Shown: positions 1-7,344, numbered from the stretch's first letter. The stretch: DNA of 7,385 bases from Bacteroidota bacterium (GCA_947449125.1 CANFQR010000061.1:1-7385); one strand, 5' to 3'. Notes: generated by a model not told the origin, from the letters alone. Numbers and translations are program-made.

Positions 1-458
1 CCCCATTGGTAAAATTTGATTTTCAATTTTTAAAGCAAGGTTGGAGTGCAAATGTTGAAACTAAACGCGATAAAACAACCAGTTTGAATATTACCGGACC
101 TCAAATTATTGAAACAAAAGGACAGGAGTATATTGTAGGTTTGGGATATATGTATCCTAAACTTAAAATAAAAGGAATTCAGATACAAGGCAAGGTACTT
201 GAAAGTAATTTGATGATTAAATTGGATGTTAGTTATAGAAAAAATATTTCAGTAATTAGGAGGGTTTCCGACGGAATAAGTATTCCAACCGGCGGAACAG
301 ATATTTTAACATTACGTTCTTCAGCAGATTATCAATTAACTCAAAATGTAAACTTACGTTTGTTTTACGATTGGATAAGAACAAAACCTCAAACTTCTGC
401 ATCTTTTCCTACTGCTAATGCTACCGGTGGTTTTAGTTTGAGAATTAATTTTCAATAA
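1..458 (+). CDS. sprA: SprA (Sov), type IX secretion outer-membrane translocon, C-terminal end only
   Basis: This is the 3' end of a gene whose start lies left of the window. The reading frame is open to the left edge (first whole codon at 3-5, Pro), so the TTG at 6 is an internal Leu codon and not a start. About 151 residues are visible, ending at TAA 456-458. The visible protein consists of alternating short hydrophobic/polar strands, as in a beta-barrel, with GWSANVETKRD near the start, YIVGLGY and LFYDWIRTKPQTSASFPTAN near the end, and a final GGFSLRINFQ. From memory, these blocks match the end of SprA/Sov, the very large (over 2,000 residues) barrel through which type IX substrates cross the outer membrane; SprA is needed for gliding and for secretion of CTD-bearing proteins. 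In flavobacteria sprA usually sits beside ruvA and gcvH; here a convergent glycosyltransferase follows. The identification rests on recalled family sequence, not on a search. Confidence 0.85.
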   Translation, partial: PLVKFDFQFLKQGWSANVETKRDKTTSLNITGPQIIETKGQEYIVGLGYMYPKLKIKGIQIQGKVLESNLMIKLDVSYRKNISVIRRVSDGISIPTGGTDILTLRSSADYQLTQNVNLRLFYDWIRTKPQTSASFPTANATGGFSLRINFQ

Positions 459-480
459 TATTTATTAATCTAATATTATT
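454..480. terminator. A/T-only hairpin at the convergent sprA / glycosyltransferase junction
   Basis: Perfect 9-base inverted repeat: AATAATATT at 454-462 and AATATTATT at 472-480, with a 9-base loop (463-471). It contains the stop codon of sprA (456-458) in one arm and the stop codon of the minus-strand glycosyltransferase (476-478) in the other. Only 17 bases separate the two genes, so a two-way transcription stop is expected here. The stem has no G or C pairs and no clean T-run follows on either strand, so it would be a weak intrinsic terminator; in such A/T-rich DNA a chance palindrome is also possible. Confidence 0.35.
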
Positions 481-1348
481 TTAAATTATAGTTTTTGTTT
501 TCGCCAATTCTTAATCCAGTATATTTTTCAACCCAAAATAAAAATTTATATTTTAAGTTGGTTTTCACTTTATTTTTGTCATAAAAAAATTCCCAATTGG
601 ATTTTGAAATTCTGTTTTGGAAAATTTTAGGATGTGTACCCTTGTAAATATCAAGTAAATCAATGTTACTATAATCAAATTCTTCCGTATTTGGAATGTT
701 ACTTTTCATCCATTCGTCGTTATGCCACATTTTATGAAAGTTAGCTTGTTTGGCTTGTTGTGCTTTTGGTGGTTTAACCCATCCGTAATGGTAAATAAAT
801 GCATTACTTTTTTTTACACGTAATTTTTTGTTTTCTGTTGTTCTAAAACCTTGTGCATCCTTAAAAGAACGGAATTTTTTATTATTCTTAATTATTCTTA
901 TTTCGTTTTTATACCATCTTCGGCCAATACCAATATAATTGTATTGACCATAAAAATGTTTGTATTCAAAAAGTAAACCATCAACATTTTGATTTGTCTT
1001 ATATTCTTCCATGACGTTTTTTAATTTTGGCAAATCATCTTCATGAACACATTCGTCGCTTTGAATATAAAAACACCAGTCAAATTCAGCCGGAATAGCA
1101 TCAAATATTTTATTGGTTTCGATAGATAAAATTTTACCGCCTGTTCTTAAACTATCGTCCCAAACAGTATCAATTATTATTATTTTATCTGAATTAATAT
1201 TTTCAATTAATTTTCTTGTTTCATCTTCGCTGTTTCCAACGCCAACATAAAACTTGTCGCAAATAGGAAGTATTGAGTTTATAGCTTCAACAACCGGATA
1301 ATCAAATTTTATAGCGTTTCTAATTATTGTAAAACCTGCAATTTTCAT
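476..1348 (-). CDS. GT2-like (GT-A fold) glycosyltransferase, 290 aa
   Basis: Probably transfers a sugar from a nucleotide donor to a surface glycan, lipid or protein; donor and acceptor cannot be read from sequence. The N-terminus (MKIAGFTIIRNA, then YPVVEAINSILP at about 17-28, then FYVGVGNSEDET at 33-44) has the shape of the nucleotide-binding first half of family 2 glycosyltransferases. FYIQSDEC at 93-100 sits where these enzymes carry their metal-binding DxD and reads SDE here. HYGWV at 187-191 and a Trp/His-rich stretch (FHKMWHNDEWM, 204-214) form the acceptor half. There is no signal peptide or obvious membrane segment, so it is probably cytoplasmic or peripheral; 290 residues is a normal size. 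The ATG start at 1346-1348 lies 15 bases after the tamL stop with no intervening promoter visible, so it is probably co-transcribed with tamL. No Shine-Dalgarno sequence is evident. The family call is fairly safe; the precise role is unknown. Confidence 0.75.
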   Translation of the reverse strand: MKIAGFTIIRNAIKFDYPVVEAINSILPICDKFYVGVGNSEDETRKLIENINSDKIIIIDTVWDDSLRTGGKILSIETNKIFDAIPAEFDWCFYIQSDECVHEDDLPKLKNVMEEYKTNQNVDGLLFEYKHFYGQYNYIGIGRRWYKNEIRIIKNNKKFRSFKDAQGFRTTENKKLRVKKSNAFIYHYGWVKPPKAQQAKQANFHKMWHNDEWMKSNIPNTEEFDYSNIDLLDIYKGTHPKIFQNRISKSNWEFFYDKNKVKTNLKYKFLFWVEKYTGLRIGENKNYNLK

Positions 1349-1363
1349 AAAAAAGTAAATAAA

Positions 1364-3901
1364 TTAAAATGGATAACCGATACCAAAATTTGCCACAATG
1401 TTTTTATATGGTTTTTTATTAAACGTCCATCTGTCTCCGGCACTGTATTTAGGATCTTTTATGGGAGTAGCCAAATCAAGCCGTAATACAAAAAAACTCA
1501 AATCCCACCTTAAACCTAGTCCGCTACCAATGGCAATTTGGTCGTAAAAATAATTTATGTTGAACTCGCCATTTGGTTTAGTTTCATCTTTTTTTAACCG
1601 CCAGATATTTCCTGCATCTACAAAAATAGCTCCGTTAAATTCTTTTATAATATGAAAACGATATTCGAAATTGCCTTCCAATAATATATCTCCTATTTTG
1701 TCAAACCTTGTAGAACTATTTGTTGGGTCGTATCCTCCAGGACCTAAAGTTCTTGCACGCCAAGCCCTCACACTATTAGGCCCACCACTAAAATAACTTT
1801 GCTCGTAGGGTAAACCACTTAAATTGCGAAAAGTTTTTCCAATTCCTCCGGCAACACGATATACAATACTGCTTTTAGATCTTACAGGAATATTAATTCT
1901 ATAATCAATATCTGTTTTTATAAAGTGAGCAAACGGAATATTAAAAATTAAATAACGCCCTAAAGAATCTGTTGTTTTATGAATTGTTTTATAATATTGT
2001 CTTAAAATTGATCCTGAAGATGCAATAGTCCATCTGAGATAATGCGCAGTTTTTTTGTTGGAGGATGTATTTTGTTTAGTAGAGTAGGTTAATCCAAATT
2101 TACTTAATGTAGTAATATGATCTTGAAATGAGTTAAGTAAAAAAGCATCTTTTAAATTAGTAAGATCATTTTGGAAAGACTTTAATAAGTTTGCCCTAAC
2201 AAGGTATGTTTCGAAAGGAATAAAATCATGTTTCAATTTTCCTTTATTTGTTTTAAAGCTAAAGCCATAATCTATATTTGTAATCACGCGGCTAAATTCG
2301 GGCCGTGATTGGTAATTTAAAGACGTTTTTATGTATGTTCTTGGTAGCATATCTTTTTTAAAAGGAATTAATGAGAAAGGGAAAAACGCTCGAGGGACCG
2401 AAAACGTAAACTCAGGTCCGAATTGTATGGTGTTGAATGTGCGTTGAAGTCTGTTTAAATCAGTAATATCTGTAATGGAGCTATATGTGCTTGTGTCTTG
2501 AGTTAATTGTTTTTGAGCTGAGATGGCGGCTTGTAATTTTAATTCAACTAATTCTCCGCCTTTAAAAATATTTTTGTTTTGATAAACTATACTGCCGTCA
2601 ATTCCCAAATTGCCGCTGGTATTTGTTCCTTCTGTTTCTGTTGTTATTGATTGTTTAATGAGTGGATTACATATAATGTAGCAATCTAAACGATTTTTGT
2701 AATCAGTATTTTCTATAAACTTTATATTTACATTTTTAAAAACACCTAATCCTGATAATTGCTTGTAAGTATTTTCTGATGTGTCTTTTCTGAACCATTG
2801 ACCCTTATAAATATCTGTATTGTTCAAAATAATAGATTGCCTAAAAGCCATTGAGATATTATTTAAAAAAAATGTCTCCTCTTTTTTTGTTTTTATGGTG
2901 TCTTTAAACATTATTTCTCTAACATTTCCTATTACTTGTTCGGTAATAATAAAAATGTTTTCAATTTTCATTCTTGGATGATTTACGTAAATAAGCGAGT
3001 CGTTAGTTGAACTATAGGTTCTAGTAAATTTTTTTAATTTAATGGCTATAGAAACAGTATGGTTATTATATCCAGAATCGATGTCAAAATTAACATAGGC
3101 GTTTTCAAAATAGTAATAACCATTATTTAAAGCAAAATCAACTATACGATCTCTTTCGGCTTGAATTTTTTCCTCGTCGTATTGCATTCCTGCCTTTAAA
3201 ATTGTATTTATAGTGTCTTGTAAAATAATAGCACCTAGTTTTTCATCTTCCAAAATATAAGATATCTTATTTATTAGATAGGGTGTTTTTGGATGTAGTA
3301 TATATTTTGCGATTATTTTTTTGTCGTCTCTTTTAATTTCAATTGTATCTGTAACCGTGTTATTAAAATAACCCTTACTGAATAGAAATTTTTTTAATTG
3401 TAATCGTGTTTGATTTGCAAGTGTTGAATCAAAAACAACTGCGGGTTCACCTATGTCCCTTAAATTCTCTATGAATAGAGAACTACTTTTATCTTTTAGT
3501 TTTACCGTCAAGACTTTTTTTCCTTTCCTGATTCTGGCTTCATTTTTTATTTCTGTACTTGAAATTCTTTCTGAGTTAATTTTGTCATATTTTAAATTCC
3601 GATTAATTTTTTTTTGTGCAATTTTTTCTTCATCAAATAAATTGTACCACCAAACAAAAAAATGAAATTTTCTAAATAATTTGCGGTTTGGTTTCTGCCT
3701 ATAAAATGTTTCAAAGGTTTCTTTAGCTTGATTTGTTTTTTTTATATTAATGATTTCGGCTTTATCTAAAAGATATTCATGTGGTAATAATTTTTTTGTT
3801 GGATTACAAGACGAAAAAACAATTGATATTAGGATTATATGAAAAACGGAATTGTTTTTTAGTTGTTTTTTCTTGTCGAGTATTTTTAAAAATAATTTCA
3901 A
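1364..3901 (-). CDS. tamL: TamL-type Omp85 (BamA/TamA family) outer-membrane lipoprotein
   Basis: Omp85 assembly factor, 845 aa. The N-terminus is a lipoprotein signal: basic n-region (KILDKKKQLKNN), hydrophobic SVFHIILISIVF, then lipobox FSSC with the acylated Cys at 32. This lipid anchor separates the Bacteroidota TamL group from BamA/TamA. No acidic surface-export signal follows the Cys (CNPTKKLLP), so the lipid probably faces the periplasm. POTRA-like segments occupy roughly 125-215, 225-295 and 305-415. The barrel runs from about 425 to the end, with YFSGGPNSVRAW (703-714) plus LGPGG as the loop-6 signature, VDAGNIW at 761-767, and a terminal Phe (GIGYPF). The start is TTG: an in-frame stop lies two codons upstream, and no ATG occurs before Met239, which would remove the signal. 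TamL proteins are thought to work with an inner-membrane TamB partner in envelope assembly; no tamB is visible here. It is divergent from the RNA methyltransferase gene and upstream of the glycosyltransferase. BamA is the main alternative, but the lipobox and VRAW favour TamL. Confidence 0.88.
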   Translation of the reverse strand: MKLFLKILDKKKQLKNNSVFHIILISIVFSSCNPTKKLLPHEYLLDKAEIINIKKTNQAKETFETFYRQKPNRKLFRKFHFFVWWYNLFDEEKIAQKKINRNLKYDKINSERISSTEIKNEARIRKGKKVLTVKLKDKSSSLFIENLRDIGEPAVVFDSTLANQTRLQLKKFLFSKGYFNNTVTDTIEIKRDDKKIIAKYILHPKTPYLINKISYILEDEKLGAIILQDTINTILKAGMQYDEEKIQAERDRIVDFALNNGYYYFENAYVNFDIDSGYNNHTVSIAIKLKKFTRTYSSTNDSLIYVNHPRMKIENIFIITEQVIGNVREIMFKDTIKTKKEETFFLNNISMAFRQSIILNNTDIYKGQWFRKDTSENTYKQLSGLGVFKNVNIKFIENTDYKNRLDCYIICNPLIKQSITTETEGTNTSGNLGIDGSIVYQNKNIFKGGELVELKLQAAISAQKQLTQDTSTYSSITDITDLNRLQRTFNTIQFGPEFTFSVPRAFFPFSLIPFKKDMLPRTYIKTSLNYQSRPEFSRVITNIDYGFSFKTNKGKLKHDFIPFETYLVRANLLKSFQNDLTNLKDAFLLNSFQDHITTLSKFGLTYSTKQNTSSNKKTAHYLRWTIASSGSILRQYYKTIHKTTDSLGRYLIFNIPFAHFIKTDIDYRINIPVRSKSSIVYRVAGGIGKTFRNLSGLPYEQSYFSGGPNSVRAWRARTLGPGGYDPTNSSTRFDKIGDILLEGNFEYRFHIIKEFNGAIFVDAGNIWRLKKDETKPNGEFNINYFYDQIAIGSGLGLRWDLSFFVLRLDLATPIKDPKYSAGDRWTFNKKPYKNIVANFGIGYPF

Positions 3902-3955
3902 ATCCGGTTATAAATTATGCTAATTTAGGGTAATTTATGCTTAGTAAGAATCAAA
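3896..3955. promoter_or_regulatory. Compact divergent promoter region between tamL and the RNA methyltransferase gene
   Basis: Only 35 bases (3902-3936) separate the two divergent starts, so the promoters must overlap each other and the coding ends. Compared with the Bacteroidota consensus (TTTG, 19-23 bases, TAnnTTTG), the plus strand has TTTC at 3896-3899, a 21-base gap and TAATTTAG at 3921-3928, matching 5 of 6 fixed -7 positions. The minus strand has TTTG (CAAA at 3952-3955 on the plus strand), a 24-base gap and TAAATTAG (3927 down to 3920), also 5 of 6. The core CTAATTTAG at 3920-3928 is nearly its own reverse complement, so one box could serve both directions. Predicted leaders are only a few bases (methyltransferase) and roughly 15 bases (tamL). 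Matches to such A/T-rich motifs arise easily by chance. Confidence 0.35.
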
Positions 3956-4701
3956 TAAAAGAAATACAATTACTGCATTTAAAAAAACACAGAGATAATA
4001 AAAAATTATTTATTGTAGAAGGAGAAAAATCAGTTGTTGAGGTATTAAATTATACCCCAAAAATAATTTTTAAAATATTAGCAACTAGTGATTTTTTACT
4101 TAGTTATCAAACCCAATTAATTGATTTAACTGAAAATCTGATTGAGATTTCGGAAGTGGAGCTTAAAAAAATTAGTTTACAAAACAATCCAAATAAGGTT
4201 ATTGCTATTTGTAATTATTTTAATTACCCTGAGGCAACTTTAAATTTTAATAAAGAATTTTCTTTTTATTTGGATGACATTAGGGATCCTGGAAATTTTG
4301 GAACAATAATAAGGCTTGCAGATTGGTTTGGAGTAAATATTATTTTTTGTTCCTTGTCTAGTTGCGATTTATATAATCCTAAAGTTATTCAGGCAAGTAT
4401 GGGTGCGTTTTTGCGTGTTAGAGTTATTTATTGTGAATTAAGACAATTATTAAAGTCTCAGCAAATTGATAATGTTTACGGCGCAGTTTTAAATGGTGAA
4501 AATTTGTATTCGGAACCTTTAAAAAACGGATTAATTGTTATTGGAAATGAAGCTAACGGAATTAATGAGTGTAATTTAGAATTCGTAAATAAACCTATTA
4601 CGATACCATCTCATCAGTCAAACGGTACCGAATCTTTAAATGCAGCAATGGCTTCTGCCATTATAGCGTCGGAATTTCACAAAAAAAACAGGTTAAAATA
4701 A
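3937..4701 (+). CDS. SpoU/TrmH-family RNA 2'-O-ribose methyltransferase, 254 aa
   Basis: SAM-dependent methyltransferase of the SPOUT (alpha/beta-knot) class, expected to methylate a ribose 2'-OH in rRNA or tRNA in the cytoplasm. The N-terminal 95 or so residues (SKNQIKEIQLLHLKKHRDNK, then LFIVEGEKSV at 24-33) look like the L30e-like substrate-binding domain that precedes the catalytic domain in YsgA/MRM3-like members. All three SpoU motifs are present: motif 1 DPGNFGTIIRLADWFG (117-132, with Asn120 and the catalytic-type Arg126), motif 2 NPKVIQASMGAFLR (147-160), and motif 3 in two parts, IGNEANGIN (202-210) and SLNAAMASAI (233-242), which build the knot and SAM pocket. Length is normal for the family. 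The ATG start is 35 bases from the divergent tamL start; AGGG at 3927-3930 lies 6 bases before it and is at best a weak ribosome site. Whether the target is 23S rRNA or a tRNA cannot be told, so no gene symbol is given. Confidence 0.9.
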   Translation: MLSKNQIKEIQLLHLKKHRDNKKLFIVEGEKSVVEVLNYTPKIIFKILATSDFLLSYQTQLIDLTENLIEISEVELKKISLQNNPNKVIAICNYFNYPEATLNFNKEFSFYLDDIRDPGNFGTIIRLADWFGVNIIFCSLSSCDLYNPKVIQASMGAFLRVRVIYCELRQLLKSQQIDNVYGAVLNGENLYSEPLKNGLIVIGNEANGINECNLEFVNKPITIPSHQSNGTESLNAAMASAIIASEFHKKNRLK

Positions 4702-4752
4702 AAAAACACTAATTACTCTTCGAATTAAGTTTGAAAAATAATTAGTGTTTTT
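4702..4752. terminator. Bidirectional intrinsic terminator between the RNA methyltransferase gene and nrdA
   Basis: A perfect 14-base inverted repeat, AAAAACACTAATTA (4702-4715) and TAATTAGTGTTTTT (4739-4752), begins directly after the methyltransferase stop (4699-4701) and ends 18 bases before the nrdA stop codon (4771-4773). Each arm ends in an A/T run, so transcripts from either strand finish in a U-tract after the stem. Inside the 23-base loop, TTCGAA (4719-4724) can pair with TTTGAA (4730-4735) around a 5-base TTAAG loop, with one G-T wobble, giving a second small stem that would shorten the effective loop. The convergent setting fits a shared terminator for both genes. Confidence 0.85.
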
Positions 4753-4770
4753 ATTTGGTTAAATTATTGA

Positions 4771-7188
4771 TTAACTACCGCAAGCTTCGCAAGCATCAGG
4801 GTTATCTAAGGAACATGCTAATTGAGCTTGTTGCTCTTCAAAACTTAAAACGTGTCCTTGCCCTCTGTCTACAAGCAATTGATCTTCGTTTCCTAATATC
4901 AAAGCTGGTTTTTGTAGAGCATCTTGATCTACGGTGAATTTGATTGCATCTGCTGCGGCTTTTGTTCGTAAGTAATACATACCTGTTTTTAAACCTTTTT
5001 TCCAGGCATAAAAATGAGCACTACTCATTTTTGCAAAGTTGGCATCTTGAATAAATAAGTTGAGTGATTGGGACTGATCAATATATGCACCACGATCTGC
5101 CGCCATATCAATAATAGCACGTTGTTTTATTTCCCATACTGTTTTATACAGCTCCTTTATGTTTGCAGGAATTTCAGGGATATTCTGAACAGAGCCGTTT
5201 GCAGCAATAATTTTATTTTTTAAATTATCATTCCAAATGCCAAGTTTTACTAAATCTCGTAATAAATGTTTATTTACAACAACAAATTCTCCGCTTAACA
5301 CACGGCGTGTATAGATATTGCTTGTATAAGGCTCAAAACACTCGTTATTACCTAATATTTGAGAAGTGCTAGCTGTTGGCATAGGCGCTAATAATAAAGA
5401 ATTTCTTACGCCGTGTTTTAGAATTTCCTCTTTTAAAGTGTCCCATTCCCAACGAGAACTTGGTGTTACCTTCCACATGTCTTGTTGAAAAACACCTTTT
5501 GATATTGGTGACCCCTCGTAAGTTTCATAAGGACCTTCAACTTTTGCTAAATCTTTACTCGCCGTTAATGCAGCATAATAAATAGTTTCGAAAATTTCAG
5601 AATTTAATTTTTTCGCTTCATCGCTTTCAAACGGGAAACGCATTAAAATAAAAGCATCTGCTAAACCCTGAACTCCTAGACCAATTGGTCTGTGACGCAA
5701 GTTAGATTTACGAGCTTCTGGAATTGGGTAATAGTTCCGATCTATAATTTTATTGAGGTTTATAGTTGCAACATAAGTAATTTCAAATAGCTTGTTATGA
5801 TCAAATTTACCGGTTTTCTCATCTACAAAGCGCGGCAGCGCAATTGATGCTAAATTACATACAGCGACTTCGTCAGAACTTGTGTATTCGATTATCTCAG
5901 TACACAAATTTGAAGATTTTATTGTGCCCAAATTTTGTTGATTAGATTTTGAGTTAGCAGCATCTTTAAATAACATGTAAGGATTTCCCGTTTCAATTTG
6001 TGCTTCAATAATTGCTGCCCATAATTCGCGAGCTTTAATTTGTTTACGAAACTTGCCTTCTGCTTCATATTTGGTATACAAAGCTTCAAAAGCCTCGCTG
6101 TGGCAATCGCTTAAGCCAGGACATTCGTTAGGACACATTAAACTCCAGTCGCCCTCAGCTTCTACACGCTTCATAAACAAATCAGGAATCCATAAAGCCG
6201 TAAATAAATCACGTGCGCGCATCTCTTCTTTGCCATGATTTTTACGAATATCTAAAAAATCATAAATATCTGCATGCCAAGGCTCTAAATAAACGGCAAT
6301 AGAACCTTTACGTTTACCACCTCCTTGATCAACATATCTTGCTGTTTCGTTATATACTTTTAGCATTGGAATGATTCCATTGCTAGTACCATTAGTGCCT
6401 TTAATATATGAACCGGTTGCACGAACATTGTGAATGTTGATGCCAATACCTCCTGCACTTTGCGAAATTTTAGCACATTGTTTTAGTGTGTCATAAATTC
6501 CGTCAATACTATCTTCTTTAACTTGTAATAAAAAGCAAGAACTCATCTGCGGTTTTGGCGTTCCGGCATTAAATAAAGTTGGTGTTGCGTGAGTAAACCA
6601 ACGTTCACTCATTAAATTATAAGTTTTTATTGCCGAATCAATATCGTTTTTGTGTATTCCAACAGCAACACGCATAATCATGTGTTGTGGTCTCTCGGCA
6701 ACCATATTGTTCATCTTTAAAAGATAAGAACGCTCTAGAGTTTTAAAACCAAAATAATCATATCCAAAATCGCGATCATATATTATAGACGAGTCTAAAG
6801 TGTGTGCATTATTCATGATAATTTCATAAACATCGTCTGCAATTAGAGATGCACGAAGCCCTGTTTTAGGGTCAATATAATTAAATAAAGCATCTACAGT
6901 TTTCGAAAAACTTTTGATGGTGTTTTTATGTAGATTACTTACAGCTATTCTTGAAGCTAATTGTGCGTAATCCGGATGACGTGACGTTAATCCGGCTGCG
7001 GTTTCAGCAGCTAAATTATCAAGTTCAACGGTTGACACTCCATCGTATACCCCATCAATTACTTTTTTTGCAACGAGTATTGGGTCAACATGCGATGGTT
7101 CTAAGCCATAGCTTAATTTTTGAATACGAGCGGTTATTTTATCAAACTTTACCGATTCGCGAGTACCGTCTCTTTTAATTACAAACAT
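4771..7188 (-). CDS. nrdA: Class Ia ribonucleoside-diphosphate reductase, large (alpha) subunit
   Basis: Reduces ribonucleoside diphosphates to deoxyribonucleotides, working with a radical-bearing beta subunit (NrdB) in the cytoplasm; this is the committed step of dNTP supply. The 805-residue protein has an N-terminal ATP-cone (about 1-90, starting [20 protein letters not shown]), the allosteric activity site, then the barrel. Catalytic residues fall at human RRM1 numbers: Cys218 (QMSSCFL) and Cys444 (VAVC) as the redox pair, and Asn427, Cys429 and Glu431 in SNLCTEI with Cys429 as the thiyl-radical residue. [16 protein letters not shown] (601-616) is the phosphate-binding loop, and Tyr738/Tyr739 (GMYYLRT) are the radical-relay pair, one off from human. 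The tail ends CEACGS with the shuttle pair Cys800/Cys803. It is full length, with no intein or frameshift. ATG start at 7186-7188, no Shine-Dalgarno sequence. nrdB is not in the window; it could lie beyond the right edge or elsewhere. It shares a terminator with the convergent methyltransferase gene. Confidence 0.97.
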   Translation of the reverse strand: MFVIKRDGTRESVKFDKITARIQKLSYGLEPSHVDPILVAKKVIDGVYDGVSTVELDNLAAETAAGLTSRHPDYAQLASRIAVSNLHKNTIKSFSKTVDALFNYIDPKTGLRASLIADDVYEIIMNNAHTLDSSIIYDRDFGYDYFGFKTLERSYLLKMNNMVAERPQHMIMRVAVGIHKNDIDSAIKTYNLMSERWFTHATPTLFNAGTPKPQMSSCFLLQVKEDSIDGIYDTLKQCAKISQSAGGIGINIHNVRATGSYIKGTNGTSNGIIPMLKVYNETARYVDQGGGKRKGSIAVYLEPWHADIYDFLDIRKNHGKEEMRARDLFTALWIPDLFMKRVEAEGDWSLMCPNECPGLSDCHSEAFEALYTKYEAEGKFRKQIKARELWAAIIEAQIETGNPYMLFKDAANSKSNQQNLGTIKSSNLCTEIIEYTSSDEVAVCNLASIALPRFVDEKTGKFDHNKLFEITYVATINLNKIIDRNYYPIPEARKSNLRHRPIGLGVQGLADAFILMRFPFESDEAKKLNSEIFETIYYAALTASKDLAKVEGPYETYEGSPISKGVFQQDMWKVTPSSRWEWDTLKEEILKHGVRNSLLLAPMPTASTSQILGNNECFEPYTSNIYTRRVLSGEFVVVNKHLLRDLVKLGIWNDNLKNKIIAANGSVQNIPEIPANIKELYKTVWEIKQRAIIDMAADRGAYIDQSQSLNLFIQDANFAKMSSAHFYAWKKGLKTGMYYLRTKAAADAIKFTVDQDALQKPALILGNEDQLLVDRGQGHVLSFEEQQAQLACSLDNPDACEACGS

Positions 7189-7256
7189 ATGCCAATTAAT
7201 AATTTAGTTTTTGAATTTTATTTTCTTTAAACAAGATACTTTTTTAAATAGGATCT

Positions 7257-7287
7257 TTTATTTATTTTCAATTTATATTTCAACAAA
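7257..7287 (-). promoter_or_regulatory. Weak candidate nrdA promoter
   Basis: Reading toward nrdA, TTTG (CAAA at 7284-7287 on the plus strand) is followed after exactly 19 bases by TAAATAAA (7264 down to 7257). The first element and the spacing fit the Bacteroidota -33/-7 consensus, but the second matches only three of six fixed positions of TAnnTTTG. Transcription would start near 7250, leaving a leader of about 60 bases. In such A/T-rich sequence this is only a pointer to where the promoter may be. Confidence 0.2.
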
Positions 7288-7317
7288 CCAGCGGTTAATT
7301 ATTTTTTAATTAAGGGG

Positions 7318-7344
7318 GTAGAATTCCACTCAGGTTTTACCTGA
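7318..7344. repeat. Two abutting inverted repeats upstream of nrdA
   Basis: GTAGAATTCCAC at 7318-7329 is a 12-base near-palindrome centred on GAATTC with one mismatched pair, which becomes a G-U pair in a minus-strand transcript. Directly next to it, TCAGGT (7330-7335), TTT, ACCTGA (7339-7344) is a perfect 6-base inverted repeat with a 3-base spacer. They lie about 130-155 bases before the nrdA start. The second repeat has the size and symmetry of a dimeric regulator's operator; neither is followed by a T-run on either strand, so an intrinsic terminator is unlikely. The function is unknown. Confidence 0.5.

Noticed and set aside
6..458. A complete 150-residue gene starting at TTG 6
   Set aside because: The frame is open to the left edge and the preceding codon (Pro) fits the SprA reading frame; this is a 3' fragment of a much larger gene.
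3453..3665. Plus-strand 70-codon reading frame
   Set aside because: It lies wholly inside tamL on the opposite strand and its Phe/Leu/Ser-rich product is the typical antisense shadow of an A/T-rich gene.
4755..4937. Plus-strand 60-codon reading frame
   Set aside because: Antisense to the conserved C-terminal coding end of nrdA and starting at the edge of the terminator; no sign of its own conservation or signal.
6053..6238. Plus-strand 61-codon reading frame
   Set aside because: Antisense to the conserved core of nrdA; explained by nrdA codon structure.
6951..7178. Plus-strand 75-codon reading frame
   Set aside because: Antisense to the ATP-cone coding part of nrdA; no recognisable protein features.
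4771..7188. Possible intein or frameshift in nrdA, a common intein host
   Set aside because: The protein reads through continuously with every conserved motif in order and at RRM1-like spacing, leaving no room for an insertion.
7295..7313. TTAATTA-TTTTT-TAATTAA hairpin
   Set aside because: Seven A/T-only pairs in very A/T-rich DNA; low stability and easily due to chance, so it is not called a regulatory element.
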